Below, in pieces: positions 1 to 9,656 of a stretch of DNA of 64,000 nucleotides. The notes under the pieces are model-generated. The model did no database searches. It was not told the origin of the DNA and worked only from the letters and a program-made list of their open reading frames with translations. The first letter of the stretch is position 1; the number at the start of each line of letters is the position of its first letter. This DNA comes from an uncultured Sphingobacteriaceae bacterium. GTDB taxonomy: Bacteria; Bacteroidota; Bacteroidia; Sphingobacteriales; Sphingobacteriaceae. The stretch spans positions 13,033 through 77,032 of the forward strand of contig CAMPKC010000018.1 in assembly GCA_946887045.1 (NCBI GenBank). Reading direction: 5' to 3'. The translations under genes and the position numbers were made by a program.

Positions 1-252
1 TAATGCCAGATTCGCTTCAGTGGTGCCAAAAACAGGATCGGTCAAAAATCCGAACGGGTTTTGAGAGATATTTGATGTAATTACACTATCCTCTTTAGTT
101 GTAAGTGCGTTTACTGTGATTGTATCGGTAAAAACACTTTTTAGGGAATCTTCCGGAGCAATATCCAATCCGATTGTTCCGGTTTTCTCACAACTGCTAA
201 AAATAAAAAGACTTATCAACAAGGTTAATAAGTCCAGTTTAATATATTTCAT
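1..252 (-). CDS. DUF4270-like lipoprotein, N-terminal part (runs off window)
   Basis: The first 84 codons of a minus-strand gene are visible, with ATG at 252-250; the rest lies beyond base 1. The N-terminus is a hydrophobic stretch ending in FSSC, a lipobox, so the product should be a lipoprotein of the cell envelope. The following segment (TGTIGLDIAPEDS...TDTITVNALT) resembles DUF4270 proteins of Bacteroidota, whose function is not known. Established context is that DUF4270 genes often sit beside a glycogen-synthase-like gene and panC/panD, as here. It lies 13 nt downstream of the glycogen-synthase-like gene on the same strand, so the two are probably cotranscribed. The family call is moderately sure because only the start is seen. 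Confidence 0.7.
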   Translation of the reverse strand, partial: MKYIKLDLLTLLISLFIFSSCEKTGTIGLDIAPEDSLKSVFTDTITVNALTTKEDSVITSNISQNPFGFLTDPVFGTTEANLAL

Positions 253-265
253 GTTAATTTCCTTA

Positions 266-1090
266 TTAAGCTAAAGAAACGAGTTCCTCGTTTGCAATTT
301 CTTCGTAAAGGTTATAATAATTTTCGTAATCTGAAGTAGCGTCGTATGATAAAGTAACTTTTTGAGTGCTTTTAACAAACTTTAACACTTCATCACTTAC
401 CTCGGCATCTCCAAAAACAACGGCATCAGAATATGATATGGCTCCGATATGCAATGCATCATTATCACATGCCTTAAACACTTCTGTGTGCTCGGCAGTC
501 ATTCCATTCATAATAGCCTTTTTCGGAAAGTTTGAGTCAAGCTTTTCTGTAAAGCAGTTAGTATAAGCAGAATAAATAACCTTCGAATTTTTAAAGGTCG
601 GATCGTCTTTATACGTTGTTTTAAGATAAACCGGCACTAATGAGCTCATCCATCCGTGGCAATGAACCACATCCGGCGACCAGCCTAGCTTTTTAACAGT
701 TTCTAATGCGCCTTTGCAAAAGAAAATAGCACGCTCGTCATTGTCTCCGTAAAATTTGTTGCTGTTATCTCTGAATACCTGTTTACGCTGGAAATATTCT
801 TCATTGTCTAAAAAATATACCTGCATCCTTGCAGAAGGTATAGAGGCAACCTTAATAATCAGAGGGTTATCATTTTCATCAATAATGATGTTCATTCCTG
901 AAAGGCGGATAACTTCATGAAGGCGATTTCTGCGCTCATTGATATTTCCAAAGCGTGGCATTAGGATTCTGATTTCCAGACCCTTGTCTTGCATCGCTTG
1001 TGGTAACTGCCTTGTAATTTCAGAAATTTTAGTTAACTCCAGGAAAGGCGACATTTCGTGGGTAATAAACAGTAGCTTCGTTTTTGCCAT
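266..1090 (-). CDS. Glycogen/starch synthase N-terminal-domain protein, short form
   Basis: 274 aa, matching only the N-terminal Rossmann half of GT5 glycogen synthases: start KLLFITHEMSPF, and VVHCHGWMSSLVPVYLK, which corresponds to the family's H-D-W-H-x-A-L-x-P-x-Y-L-K block. The C-terminal ADP-glucose-binding half is absent (the full enzyme is about 470 aa or more). The substrate-loop motif K-x-G-G reads KISE at residues 21-24. Catalytic glycogen synthesis is therefore doubtful; a binding or regulatory role is possible. Start chosen at the ATG at 1090 rather than the TTG two codons upstream. It is divergent from panC and followed by the DUF4270 gene on the same strand. Confidence 0.75.
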   Translation of the reverse strand: MAKTKLLFITHEMSPFLELTKISEITRQLPQAMQDKGLEIRILMPRFGNINERRNRLHEVIRLSGMNIIIDENDNPLIIKVASIPSARMQVYFLDNEEYFQRKQVFRDNSNKFYGDNDERAIFFCKGALETVKKLGWSPDVVHCHGWMSSLVPVYLKTTYKDDPTFKNSKVIYSAYTNCFTEKLDSNFPKKAIMNGMTAEHTEVFKACDNDALHIGAISYSDAVVFGDAEVSDEVLKFVKSTQKVTLSYDATSDYENYYNLYEEIANEELVSLA

Positions 1091-1229
1091 CTCCAAATGT
1101 TAGAATAAATAGAATTGTATTTCGGACTGCAAATATAAGCATATTATATGATATATCAATGAATTACGCAAGTGTCTTTGATAATTTTTTACTAATGCTC
1201 ACCTTTGCGCAAATTGATCAGAATATAAA

Positions 1230-2069
1230 TTGGAAATTATCACTTCTAAGTTTGACCTCACGGAATTTCTTAGCAACGTCCGGAAAAATAATAAATCAGT
1301 CGGCTTTGTGCCAACCATGGGCGCCCTTCATGCCGGTCATTTGTCACTTATAAAAATCGCTAAAGAGTTAACGGATTTTGTAGTATGCAGTATATTCGTC
1401 AATCCCACTCAATTTACTAATCAAAATGACCTTGAAAATTACCCGCGGCCTATAGAAGAGGATGTAAAACTTTTGGAGGCCTCCGGATGTGATGTGTTAT
1501 TTCTGCCGGCTGTAACGGAGATGTATGGTGAAAATGAGGAATGGAAATTTGAAGTCGGTTATCTCGAAAATATTTTGGAGGGGAAATTTCGGGCCGGACA
1601 TTACCGGGGCGTTACGCAGATTGTAAAAAAACTTCTTGACGCTGTTAATCCCGATTATATGTTTCTCGGTCAAAAGGATTATCAGCAGGTAATGGTGCTC
1701 GATCATATGGTGAAGTCGCTGAATATACCTTCGGAGCTGGTAATGTGTCCTATTGTGCGTGAGGATGACGGATTGGCACTGAGTTCCAGAAATATTCATC
1801 TTACAACAGTTGATCGACAGAATGCTTTGGCGCTTTTTCAAGCTTTGTTTCAGGCGAAAGAGCACTTTCAGCAATTATCAATAACGCAACTTAAAAGTGA
1901 AGCCTGGAGCAAGTTGGTGAATGCGCAAGGTATAACACCAGAGTATTTTGAAATATGCGATGCAGCTACTCTTTTGCCTGTCGAATCTAAAAGCGCAGAA
2001 AGCATTATTGCGTTGGTTGCAGCAAAAGTGGGCAATACCAGATTGATTGATAATATAATCTTAAAGTAA
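1230..2069 (+). CDS. panC: Pantothenate synthetase
   Basis: 279 aa. Joins pantoate and beta-alanine using ATP in the cytoplasm, the last step of vitamin B5 synthesis. Visible motifs are the HIGH-type nucleotide-binding block PTMGALHAGHLSLI (residues ~29-42), FVNPTQF, GQKDYQQ and LSSRN. The only sensible start is TTG at 1230 (MEIITSKFDL); no in-frame ATG precedes the HIGH motif. panD follows 60 nt downstream, so substrate supply (beta-alanine) and use are genetically linked. It is divergently arranged with the glycogen-synthase-like gene. Confidence 0.95.
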   Translation: MEIITSKFDLTEFLSNVRKNNKSVGFVPTMGALHAGHLSLIKIAKELTDFVVCSIFVNPTQFTNQNDLENYPRPIEEDVKLLEASGCDVLFLPAVTEMYGENEEWKFEVGYLENILEGKFRAGHYRGVTQIVKKLLDAVNPDYMFLGQKDYQQVMVLDHMVKSLNIPSELVMCPIVREDDGLALSSRNIHLTTVDRQNALALFQALFQAKEHFQQLSITQLKSEAWSKLVNAQGITPEYFEICDAATLLPVESKSAESIIALVAAKVGNTRLIDNIILK

Positions 2070-2118
2070 ATGCTTCATCCGGAAGCCTGATTGAAGCTAA
2101 TCATAAATTAAACTTTTT

Positions 2119-2126
2119 TACTTTTG
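2119..2126 (+). promoter_or_regulatory. Candidate -7 box of panD
   Basis: TACTTTTG matches the Bacteroidota -7 consensus TAnnTTTG exactly and ends 3 nt before the panD ATG, so a transcript from it would be essentially leaderless. No good -33 TTTG was found at the usual distance, which lowers confidence. Confidence 0.45.
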
Positions 2127-2129
2127 TAT

Positions 2130-2480
2130 ATGGTTATTGAGATTTTGAAGTCAAAGATACATAGGGTAAGAGTGACGCAGGCGGAATTGAACTATGTGGG
2201 GAGTATCACAATTGACGAGGACTTAATGGACGCGGCGAATATTATTGCCAATGAAAAGGTGCAGGTAGTTAATAATAACAATGCTGCGCGTTTCGAAACT
2301 TATGTAATAAAGGGAGAACGCGGCTCGGGTACTGTATGCCTGAATGGTTCTTGTGCCCGATTAGCCCAGGTGGGAGATATTTTAATTATAATGTCTTACG
2401 GAAGCCTGCCGATTGAGGAAGCCAAAAAGTATAATCCAATTTTGGTATTCCCCGATGATGATAATCATTTGATTAAATAA
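2130..2480 (+). CDS. panD: Aspartate 1-decarboxylase proenzyme
   Basis: 116 aa, the normal family length. Decarboxylates L-aspartate to beta-alanine for PanC. The proenzyme self-cleaves between Gly24 and Ser25 (YVGSITID) to make the pyruvoyl cofactor; both residues are present. N-terminal [16 protein letters not shown] and the later NGSCARL and [10 protein letters not shown] blocks are typical. Start placed at ATG 2130, because [15 protein letters not shown] is the conserved N-terminus; an in-frame TTG two codons upstream is part of the promoter-like box. Confidence 0.96.
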   Translation: MVIEILKSKIHRVRVTQAELNYVGSITIDEDLMDAANIIANEKVQVVNNNNAARFETYVIKGERGSGTVCLNGSCARLAQVGDILIIMSYGSLPIEEAKKYNPILVFPDDDNHLIK

Positions 2481-2500
2481 AACATTCTGTTCAATTAAAC

Positions 2501-2508
2501 TATTTTTG
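2501..2508 (+). promoter_or_regulatory. Candidate -7 box upstream of hldE-type gene
   Basis: TATTTTTG matches TAnnTTTG exactly, 17 nt before the ATG of the heptose adenylyltransferase gene. The -33 element is not clear. Confidence 0.4.
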
Positions 2509-2525
2509 TTTAAAATGTATGTTTA

Positions 2526-3017
2526 ATGGACAACTTAACCCTGGTAAGAAATAAAATCCTTCCACTTGAAAAGCTTTTTCCGTTTCTAAATATCTGGCGA
2601 TTTAAAGACCAGAAAATTGTATTTACAAATGGCTGTTTTGATTTGTTACATCTGGGTCATATAGATTACCTGGCTAAGGCAGCTGACTTGGGCCAGAAGC
2701 TCGTTGTCGGTCTGAACAGCGATAATTCCACATCTTCTTTAAAAGGACCTGCACGGCCCATTACTGATCAAATTTCGCGTTCTCATTTACTAGCCTCTCT
2801 GTTGTTTGTGGATGCTGTTGTGTTGTTTGATGAATCAACCCCATATGAACTGATCAAAGCGATAAAACCTGATGTGTTGGTTAAGGGTGCAGATTACACT
2901 ATTGATAAAATTGTTGGCTCCGATATCGTTCTTGCGAATGGCGGTGAAGTGAAAACTATCGAATACATTGCAGGCTATTCAACATCTGCTATAGAACAGA
3001 AAATTCGTACCAGTTAA
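2526..3017 (+). CDS. rfaE2: D-glycero-beta-D-manno-heptose 1-phosphate adenylyltransferase
   Basis: 163 aa stand-alone nucleotidyltransferase equivalent to the C-terminal half of E. coli HldE. It activates heptose-1-phosphate with ATP to ADP-heptose, a precursor of lipopolysaccharide core heptose. Visible motifs: FTNGCFDLLHLGHIDYLAKA (residues ~34-53) containing the HxGH signature, VVGLNSDNS, and LVKGADYTIDKIVGSD. gmhA, the first enzyme of the same pathway, occurs at 16830-17396, so the pathway is split over the window. Distinguishing it from glycerol-3-phosphate or pantetheine transferases rests on the VVGLNSDNS...KGADY pattern typical of RfaE2. Confidence 0.9.
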   Translation: MDNLTLVRNKILPLEKLFPFLNIWRFKDQKIVFTNGCFDLLHLGHIDYLAKAADLGQKLVVGLNSDNSTSSLKGPARPITDQISRSHLLASLLFVDAVVLFDESTPYELIKAIKPDVLVKGADYTIDKIVGSDIVLANGGEVKTIEYIAGYSTSAIEQKIRTS

Positions 3018-3036
3018 TACCTAAACCTCGAATTTT

Positions 3037-4176
3037 ATGGTATTTCAATTTAGTGACGAACAATTGATGATCAGGCAGGCTGCCCGCGACTTTGCCCGTA
3101 CCGAGCTAAAGCCGGGAGTGATAGAAAGGGACGAATTGCAGAAGTTTCCAGCCGAAGAGATAAAAAAACTAGGATCCTTAGGCTTTTTAGGGATGATGGT
3201 TTCTCCTGAATATAACGGGGCGGGTTTAGACACTATTTCATATGTTTTAGCGATAGAAGAAATTTCCAAGATTGACGCATCAGCATCTGTAATAATGTCT
3301 GTTAACAACTCTCTTATCTGTTATGGATTGGAAAAGTATGGAACCGATGCGCAAAAAGAGAAATATTTAAAACCCCTGGCAGCGGGAGAAATATTAGGGG
3401 CATTTTGTTTGTCAGAACCTGAAGCTGGTTCGGACGCCAACGCACAGCACACATTTGCTCAAGATTCAGGCGATTACTACTTGCTAAATGGAACAAAAAA
3501 CTGGATTACTAATGGCAGCACCGCTTCTGTTTATCTGGTAATCGCACAAAGCGATGCCAAACTTGGATCGCACGGCATGATTGCATTAATCCTCGAAAAG
3601 GGAACAGACGGATTTTCTATTGGAAGGAAGGAAAATAAAATGGGTATTCGCGGATCCGACACCCATTCTGTTATGTTTTCTGATGTAAAGGTTCCAAAAG
3701 AAAATTTGATCGGAAAGGAAGGCTTTGGTTTTGAATTTGCGATGAAGGTGCTGCAGGCCGGACGCATTGGGATAGCTGCCCAGGCTTTAGGCATTGCTTC
3801 TGGAGCTTACGAATTGGCTTTGGCTTATTCTAAAGAGAGAAAAACGTTTGGAAAACCAATCGCTGAACATCAGGCTATCCAATTCAAGTTAGCAGAAATG
3901 GCGACAGATATTGAAGCTGCCCGTTTGTTATGTTTAAAGGCTGCCTGGTTGAAAGACAATAATCAGCCATTTGCGGAGGCATCGTCTAAAGCTAAATTGT
4001 TTGCCTCTCAGATCGCGATGAAAACGACCATAGAAGCAGTTCAAATTCACGGAGGCTATGGCTATGTTAAAGAATACCATGTAGAACGCCTGATGCGCGA
4101 CGCTAAAATTACGCAGATATATGAAGGAACTTCAGAAATTCAAAAGCTGGTGATCTCCAGAGAATTATTAAGATAG
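3037..4176 (+). CDS. Acyl-CoA dehydrogenase, short-chain type
   Basis: 379 aa, full length for the family. FAD enzyme that introduces the alpha-beta double bond into acyl-CoA and passes electrons to ETF. Visible: CLSEPEAGSDA and the WITNG segment in the middle domain, RKTFGKPIAEHQAIQFKLAEM in the C-terminal helical domain, HGGYGYVKEYHVERLMRDAK, and IYEGTSEIQ, which holds the catalytic glutamate position of short-chain (butyryl-CoA) dehydrogenases. Begins 19 nt after the heptose adenylyltransferase gene; the two have no obvious metabolic link. Chain-length preference cannot be read from sequence. Confidence 0.93.
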   Translation: MVFQFSDEQLMIRQAARDFARTELKPGVIERDELQKFPAEEIKKLGSLGFLGMMVSPEYNGAGLDTISYVLAIEEISKIDASASVIMSVNNSLICYGLEKYGTDAQKEKYLKPLAAGEILGAFCLSEPEAGSDANAQHTFAQDSGDYYLLNGTKNWITNGSTASVYLVIAQSDAKLGSHGMIALILEKGTDGFSIGRKENKMGIRGSDTHSVMFSDVKVPKENLIGKEGFGFEFAMKVLQAGRIGIAAQALGIASGAYELALAYSKERKTFGKPIAEHQAIQFKLAEMATDIEAARLLCLKAAWLKDNNQPFAEASSKAKLFASQIAMKTTIEAVQIHGGYGYVKEYHVERLMRDAKITQIYEGTSEIQKLVISRELLR

Positions 4177-4209
4177 GGGAGAAATCTCCCCCTAATAAGT
4201 TCGAATAGG

Positions 4210-4548
4210 TTAATCCCGATTGAACATCCCGAAAACCATTTTAATTATAGCAAGGACAATAGCAAAAAGTAGAGCTGCAAAGAAACCACTGGTATTAAAC
4301 CCATCCATCAGGCTATCGACTAATAATACCATTAGCACAGTAATGATGAACGACATAATTCCCAGTGTTAAAATATTAATAGGGAACGTAAGTAGTCGAA
4401 GTATCGTTCCGATGGTGGCATTTGCCAATGCGATCAGGATACCTGCAATGATAGCACTGAGAAATCCGCTTACCTCGACACCGGGTATCAGGAAGGCCGC
4501 TAAAGCCACGGCAGCACCCATAAGTAAAATTTCGATGATTAATTTCAT
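4210..4548 (-). CDS. Phage-holin-4-like small membrane protein (PF04020 type)
   Basis: 112 aa, almost entirely hydrophobic, with about four membrane helices and loops containing PGVEVSGF, FPINILTLG and MDGF. This pattern matches the PF04020 family (phage holin family IV / YvlD-like), widespread in bacteria outside phages; despite its name, nothing here suggests a prophage. Function is unknown; an inner-membrane location is inferred. Convergent with the acyl-CoA dehydrogenase and divergent from rimP, so it is probably monocistronic. Confidence 0.8.
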   Translation of the reverse strand: MKLIIEILLMGAAVALAAFLIPGVEVSGFLSAIIAGILIALANATIGTILRLLTFPINILTLGIMSFIITVLMVLLVDSLMDGFNTSGFFAALLFAIVLAIIKMVFGMFNRD

Positions 4549-4680
4549 GTCTTAACTGTGTTTAATTTCTAGTTAAACAGTGGAGTTGTATTTAAGTTTA
4601 TCGCATATTTTAAAACCCCAAAAAATATATTTTTTGGAGCTATTGTATTGAAAAATAATCTTTTTGCATCCAAAATTCTC

Positions 4681-4708
4681 TTTGTACAAATAAAAAAAAT
4701 TATATTTG
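4681..4708 (+). promoter_or_regulatory. Promoter of the rimP-nusA-infB operon
   Basis: TTTG at 4681-4684 and TATATTTG at 4701-4708 fit the Bacteroidota primary sigma consensus (TTTG, then TAnnTTTG) with a 16-nt spacer. Transcription should start near 4715, leaving a leader of about 57 nt. The hairpin-like GAGAGGGGACGTGTGTCCCCTC at 4718-4739 lies in that leader. Confidence 0.7.
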
Positions 4709-4717
4709 CATCATCTG

Positions 4718-4739
4718 AGAGAGGGGACGTGTGTCCCCT
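4718..4739 (+). other. Hairpin in the rimP leader
   Basis: GAGGGGAC-GTGT-GTCCCCTC (within 4718-4740) is a perfect 8-bp stem with a 4-nt loop. It lies just after the predicted transcription start and about 30 nt before the rimP ATG, and is followed by TTTTATTTTGG. It could be a weak terminator/attenuator or a transcript-stabilising 5' hairpin; which one is not decidable here. Confidence 0.5.
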
Positions 4740-4771
4740 CTTTTATTTTGGATACTTTTTGTAGAGTTAAA

Positions 4772-5236
4772 ATGAATATTGAGCAAAGGGTAATTGATTT
4801 AGTTGAGGAAAAGATTTCAGATCGGCCAGATTTGTTTTTGGTTGATGTGAAAATGCACTCAAACGGTAAGCTTATTATTATGGTGGACGGAGATAAGGGT
4901 ATCGGGGTTGGAGATTGCGCTGCTATAAGCCGGCATGTTGGGTATCATTTGGAAGAAGAAAACGTTATAGAGCAGGCATATAATTTAGAGGTTTCATCTC
5001 CCGGGCTTGATACGCCGCTGACTATGAAACGCCAGTATGAAAAGAATATCGGCCGGAATTTGGGAATTAAACAGCCTGAAGCTAAATCAAGAGAAGGTAA
5101 ACTTCTGAATGTTACCGAGGAAGGTGTTACAATAGAAGAGAAAGTAAAAGAAAAAGGAAAAAAAGCAGAAGTTATAGAGAGCTTTATTCCTTTTAGTGAG
5201 ATAACAGAAACAAAGGTTTTAATTTCATTTAAGTAA
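4772..5236 (+). CDS. rimP: Ribosome maturation factor RimP
   Basis: 154 aa. Assists maturation of the 30S subunit. Conserved features visible are the DVKMHSNGKLIIMVDGDKGIGVGDCAAISR segment and LEVSSPGLDTPL (the family's E-V-S-S-P-G-x-x-x-P-L block). Start set at ATG 4772 (MNIEQRVIDLVEEKI); the longer reading from a TTG at 4706 runs through the leader hairpin and is rejected. It precedes nusA by 4 nt, the usual rimP-nusA-infB order. Confidence 0.93.
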   Translation: MNIEQRVIDLVEEKISDRPDLFLVDVKMHSNGKLIIMVDGDKGIGVGDCAAISRHVGYHLEEENVIEQAYNLEVSSPGLDTPLTMKRQYEKNIGRNLGIKQPEAKSREGKLLNVTEEGVTIEEKVKEKGKKAEVIESFIPFSEITETKVLISFK

Positions 5237-5240
5237 AAAA

Positions 5241-6476
5241 ATGAGCAATATTAATTTGATTGATTCCTTTCAGGAATTCAAAGATTTTAAAAACATTGAC
5301 AGGCCTACGGTTATTAGTGTACTGGAAGAAGTTTTCCGCAGTATGATCCGTAAGAAATATGGAACAGACGAAAATTGCGATGTAATCGTGAACCCTGATA
5401 ACGGAGATTTAGAGATATGGCGGACGAGAACCGTAATGGAAGATGGGTTCTCTGAGGATGATGATCTTGAGATTGAATTGGCTGATGTACATAAAATTGA
5501 TCCCGATTTAGAAGTGGGAGATGATTTCATAGAGCAAATAACACTTGAAAGCTTCGGTCGTCGTGCAATTTTAGCTGCCCGTCAAACTCTTGTATCAAAA
5601 ATTCTTGAGCTTGAAAAAGATGAAATATTCAAAAAATATAAGGATAGGGTAGGCGAGATTATTACTGGTGAAGTTTACCAGGTATGGAAAAAGGAAACAC
5701 TGGTACTTGATGATGAAGGTAATGAGTTAATTATGCCTAAGACGGAGCAAATACCTGCTGATTATTTCAAAAAAGGGGATTCCCTGCGTGCAGTTATCTC
5801 TAAGGTTGAGATGATTAATAGCAATCCAAAGATCATTATCTCGCGTACCGCGCCAGAATTCTTGCAGCGTTTGTTTGAAATGGAAGTTCCCGAGATTTTT
5901 GATGGTTTAATTATCATAAAGAAAATTGTTCGTGAACCAGGAGAACGTGCCAAAGTGGCTGTTGAATCATACGATGATAGAATTGACCCGGTAGGTGCTT
6001 GCGTTGGTATGAAAGGATCTAGGATTCATGGAATAGTTCGCGAGCTAAAAAATGAAAATATTGATGTTATCAATTACACAAACAATAATTCATTATACAT
6101 TCAACGCGCGCTAAGTCCTGCTAAGATTACTTCCATCAAACTTGATGATGAAGAGAAAAGAGCAGCGGTGTATTTGAAGCCTGATCAGGTTTCACTAGCT
6201 ATTGGACGTGGTGGACATAATATCAAACTTGCAGGTAAGTTAACCGGCTATGAAATTGATGTTTACAGAGAGTCTGATGTTGATGATGAAGACGTGGATT
6301 TAGAAGAATTCTCTGATGAAATAGATGGTTGGATTATTGATGAGTTTAAAAGAATCGGTTTAGATACTGCTAAATCAGTGATTGAGTTGTCAGTTGATGA
6401 ATTGGTTAGGCGTACCGATTTGGAAGAGAGTACAGTGAAAGAAGTGGTAGGAATATTGAGGTCTGAATTTGAATAA
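5241..6476 (+). CDS. nusA: Transcription termination/antitermination protein NusA
   Basis: 411 aa. Binds RNA polymerase and modulates pausing, termination and antitermination. Layout: N-terminal polymerase-binding domain (1-~130), S1 domain (~135-200, beginning VGEIITGEVYQVWK), then two KH domains (GACVGMKGSRIHGIVRELKNENID and AIGRGGHNIKLAGKLTGYEIDVYRE). The C-terminus is acidic and short, without the two acidic repeats of E. coli NusA, as usual outside Proteobacteria. Coupled to rimP with a 4-nt gap. Confidence 0.96.
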   Translation: MSNINLIDSFQEFKDFKNIDRPTVISVLEEVFRSMIRKKYGTDENCDVIVNPDNGDLEIWRTRTVMEDGFSEDDDLEIELADVHKIDPDLEVGDDFIEQITLESFGRRAILAARQTLVSKILELEKDEIFKKYKDRVGEIITGEVYQVWKKETLVLDDEGNELIMPKTEQIPADYFKKGDSLRAVISKVEMINSNPKIIISRTAPEFLQRLFEMEVPEIFDGLIIIKKIVREPGERAKVAVESYDDRIDPVGACVGMKGSRIHGIVRELKNENIDVINYTNNNSLYIQRALSPAKITSIKLDDEEKRAAVYLKPDQVSLAIGRGGHNIKLAGKLTGYEIDVYRESDVDDEDVDLEEFSDEIDGWIIDEFKRIGLDTAKSVIELSVDELVRRTDLEESTVKEVVGILRSEFE

Positions 6477-6518
6477 TAAGTTGATCAGGTTTAACTGCTC
6501 AATAACAATATAAAAATG

Positions 6519-6526
6519 TACTTTTG
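6519..6526 (+). promoter_or_regulatory. Candidate internal promoter (-7 box) of infB
   Basis: TACTTTTG is an exact TAnnTTTG match 30 nt before the infB ATG, in the 80-nt nusA-infB gap. No convincing -33 element, so moderate confidence. Confidence 0.45.
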
Positions 6527-6556
6527 TACAAATTTTTTAAGAGGTAATTTTTTTTG

Positions 6557-9500
6557 ATGTCAGAAAGTAAAAGCATAAACTTACTTAAAGCTGCTAAAGA
6601 GCTGAATATCGGCTTAGCAACCGCGGTAGAGTCATTAACTAAAAAGGGCTATAAGGTTGAACCTAAGCCTAATACAAAGCTCACCGAGGAAATGTACGAG
6701 GTCCTGCTGAAAGAGTATCAGGGCGATAAAATCGTACGTGAAGAAGCAAGACAGATTGTTATAGGCAAAATACGTCGTGATGATGCGCCTCTTTCTACAC
6801 CAGAAAGACCAGAACCTCGTCGTGGAAACGACTTTGAACAGGAAGAAATCCTAATAAAAAATACAGGGTCTTTTATTCCACCCCCAGCCGAGAAACCTGA
6901 GCCGGAAACTGCTCCAGCTCCAAAAGAGAGCCAGGAGGAAGGCACATTGCCCGGAGTTAAAGTTGTAGGCAGAATAGACCTCGATGCCCTGAAAAATAAG
7001 GGACGTGGTGAAGCCAGCGAAAAGAAAGAAAGTAAGGCAGAGGAGCCTGCTCCAGCGACGATAGTTACTCAGCAACCGGACATTGTGCCTGAGCATGAGC
7101 CGGAAATGAAGCAGGAACCCTTACCGGTTGTGGAGGAGGTAAAACCTGAAATTAAGCCAGAGCCGATAGTTGAAGCGCCTGAACCAGAGGTGGTTAAGGC
7201 GGAGGAGCCAAAGCCTGCAGAAGAGGAGAGAGTTGTTTCAACTCCTGAACCTGTAAATATTACTCCTGAAGAACCGGTTTCAAAGAAAGCTGAACCGATA
7301 GAGCCAGTTGAAGAGGGCGACGATGTCATTCGTGCGAAAGCACAACGCCTTACAGGTCCGAATGTGATTGGTAAAATTGATTTGTCAAATCAACAATCCA
7401 GTCGTCGTAAAGACCAGCCGATTGCGTCTTCTTCAAATGTTGCCGGAAACGATCATAAGCGCAAGCGCAAACGTAAAGAAGGTGGCCCTCAGGGTCAGCC
7501 CGGTCAGGCTCCTTCAGCACAAGGACAGCCAGGGACCCGTCCGGCAGCTTCCGGTCAACAAGGAACTCGCCCACCTGCGGCAGGAGGAACCGGAGAAACT
7601 AAATCTCAGCATCCGGGACGTCCAGATTTCAGAGGTCGCAAAGCACAGATGGGCGAACGATCATCGGGAGGAGGGTCTAAAGAAGAACCAACAGAAAAAG
7701 AAATACAAGATCAGATTAAAGCAACCCTTGCACGTTTAAGCGGAGCGGGGAAATCTGGTAAATTTGCACAACGTGCTAAGTTTCGTCGTCAAAAGCGAGA
7801 TGATGTCGCTCAATCAGCGGAAGATGCTGCATTGGAAAGTGAACTTCAATCAAAAGTACTTAAGACCACAGAATTTGTTACGGCAAATGAATTGGCAAGT
7901 ATGATTGATGTGCCTGTTACTCAAATCATTTCAACATGTATGAGTTTAGGTATGTTCGTATCTATTAACCAAAGATTGGATGCAGAAACTCTTACTATCG
8001 TTGCGGATGAGTTTGGATATGTAATAGAATTTGTAAAACCAGAAGACGAAGAAGCGAGTCTTGAACAGGAGGATGCAGAGGAAGATTTAATTCCAAGAGC
8101 ACCCATTGTTACTGTGATGGGTCACGTCGATCATGGTAAAACATCCCTACTGGATTTTGTTCGTAAAACAAACGTTCTTGGTGGTGAGGCAGGTGGTATT
8201 ACTCAGCATATAGGAGCCTACGCTGTAACACTTGAAGACGGTAGAAAAATAACTTTCTTAGATACACCGGGTCACGAAGCCTTTACGGCGATGCGTGCTC
8301 GTGGTGCTAAGGTAACAGATATTGCAATTATTGTAATTGCGGCGGATGATAGCGTGATGCCTCAAACACGTGAAGCAATTAATCATGCTCAGGCTGCAGG
8401 CGTGCCAATCGTATTTGCGTTCAGTAAAGTTGATAAACCAGGTGCCAACTCGGATCGGATTCGTGAACAGTTATCTGCCATGAATATTCTGGTAGAGGAC
8501 TGGGGTGGAAAATACCAGTCTCAAGAGATTTCCGGTAAAACGGGTATGGGCGTTGACCTATTGCTTGAAAAAGTATTGTTGGAGGCTGAGTTATTAGAAC
8601 TTAAGGCTAATCCTAACAAACGCGCCACCGGTACCGTAATTGAGGCCGCTTTGGATAAAGGACGTGGTATTGTTACTACTGTTTTAATTCAGGCAGGTAC
8701 GCTTAAAGTTGGTGATCCAATATTAGCGGGAAGCTTTAGCGGAAGGGTAAAGGCATTAACTAACGAACGTGGCCAGAAAGTTGATAAGGCTGGTCCTTCA
8801 ACTCCTGTGCAGGTTCTTGGTATGCAGGGTGCTCCAACGGCAGGTGATAAGTTTAATGCTTTAGCAAGTGAAGTTGAAGCCCGTGATATTGCAAATAAGC
8901 GTTTGCAGTTACAACGCGAGCAGGGCTTACGTACGCAGAAACATATTACACTTGATGAAATTGGTCGTCGTTTAGCAATCGGTAACTTTAAAGAGCTTAA
9001 TATCATTGTTAAAGGTGATGTGGACGGATCAATCGAAGCATTGTCCGATTCATTATTGAAGTTATCTACCGAGCAGATACAAGTTAATATTATCCACAAA
9101 TCAGTTGGTCAAATATCCGAATCGGATGTATTGTTAGCTTCTGCTTCCGATGCGATTATTATAGGATTCCAGGTACGACCTTCGAGCGGCGCTCGTAAGC
9201 TTGCCGAGCAGGAAGAAATAGATATTCGTCTATATTCTATTATTTACGATGCTATCAACGAAGTGAAGGCTGCGATGGAAGGTATGCTTGCTCCGGAATT
9301 TGAAGAGCAGATTACTGCAAATGTTGAAATTCGCGAAACTTTCAAAATCTCTAAGGTGGGCACAATCGCAGGATGTATGGTTCTTGACGGTAAGATTAAC
9401 CGAAATAGTAACATTCGTATTATTCGCGACGGTGTAGTTGTCTATACAGGGCAGCTTGCTTCCTTGAAACGATTTAAAGACGATGTGAAGGAAGTTTCCA

Positions 9501-9601
9501 AAGGCTACGAATGTGGTCTGAATATCCAGAACTTCAATGACATTAAAGAAGGAGATATTGTTGAGGCTTACGAACAAGTTGAGGTTAAACGTAAGTTGTA
9601 A
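6557..9601 (+). CDS. infB: Translation initiation factor IF-2
   Basis: 1014 aa. GTPase that brings initiator tRNA to the 30S subunit. A short N-terminal helical domain (ALTEEMYE-like [13 protein letters not shown], ~35-50) is followed by a long Pro/Glu-rich then basic Gly/Gln-rich linker (~75-400). A second IF2_N-like segment is near residues 430-490. The G domain has [12 protein letters not shown] (~522-533), DTPGHEAF and [10 protein letters not shown], and domains II-IV follow. An ATG at 6557 was chosen over the in-frame TTG just before it. The unusually long low-complexity linker is typical of Bacteroidota IF-2. Confidence 0.96.
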   Translation: MSESKSINLLKAAKELNIGLATAVESLTKKGYKVEPKPNTKLTEEMYEVLLKEYQGDKIVREEARQIVIGKIRRDDAPLSTPERPEPRRGNDFEQEEILIKNTGSFIPPPAEKPEPETAPAPKESQEEGTLPGVKVVGRIDLDALKNKGRGEASEKKESKAEEPAPATIVTQQPDIVPEHEPEMKQEPLPVVEEVKPEIKPEPIVEAPEPEVVKAEEPKPAEEERVVSTPEPVNITPEEPVSKKAEPIEPVEEGDDVIRAKAQRLTGPNVIGKIDLSNQQSSRRKDQPIASSSNVAGNDHKRKRKRKEGGPQGQPGQAPSAQGQPGTRPAASGQQGTRPPAAGGTGETKSQHPGRPDFRGRKAQMGERSSGGGSKEEPTEKEIQDQIKATLARLSGAGKSGKFAQRAKFRRQKRDDVAQSAEDAALESELQSKVLKTTEFVTANELASMIDVPVTQIISTCMSLGMFVSINQRLDAETLTIVADEFGYVIEFVKPEDEEASLEQEDAEEDLIPRAPIVTVMGHVDHGKTSLLDFVRKTNVLGGEAGGITQHIGAYAVTLEDGRKITFLDTPGHEAFTAMRARGAKVTDIAIIVIAADDSVMPQTREAINHAQAAGVPIVFAFSKVDKPGANSDRIREQLSAMNILVEDWGGKYQSQEISGKTGMGVDLLLEKVLLEAELLELKANPNKRATGTVIEAALDKGRGIVTTVLIQAGTLKVGDPILAGSFSGRVKALTNERGQKVDKAGPSTPVQVLGMQGAPTAGDKFNALASEVEARDIANKRLQLQREQGLRTQKHITLDEIGRRLAIGNFKELNIIVKGDVDGSIEALSDSLLKLSTEQIQVNIIHKSVGQISESDVLLASASDAIIIGFQVRPSSGARKLAEQEEIDIRLYSIIYDAINEVKAAMEGMLAPEFEEQITANVEIRETFKISKVGTIAGCMVLDGKINRNSNIRIIRDGVVVYTGQLASLKRFKDDVKEVSKGYECGLNIQNFNDIKEGDIVEAYEQVEVKRKL

Positions 9602-9623
9602 CTGAAACAAGATAATCAAAATA

Positions 9624-9656
9624 AAAATGGCTCGGGGAATATTCCCGAGCCATTTT
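9624..9656. terminator. Bidirectional terminator between infB and the LUD gene
   Basis: AAAATGGCTCGGG and its complement CCCGAGCCATTTT form a long stem around GAATATT, with A-run before and T-run after, so it can terminate infB on the plus strand and the LUD-ftsH side on the minus strand. Confidence 0.85.

Noticed and set aside
4210..4548. Prophage remnant suggested by the holin-like protein
   Set aside because: The family is widespread in non-phage genomes and no other phage gene is present.
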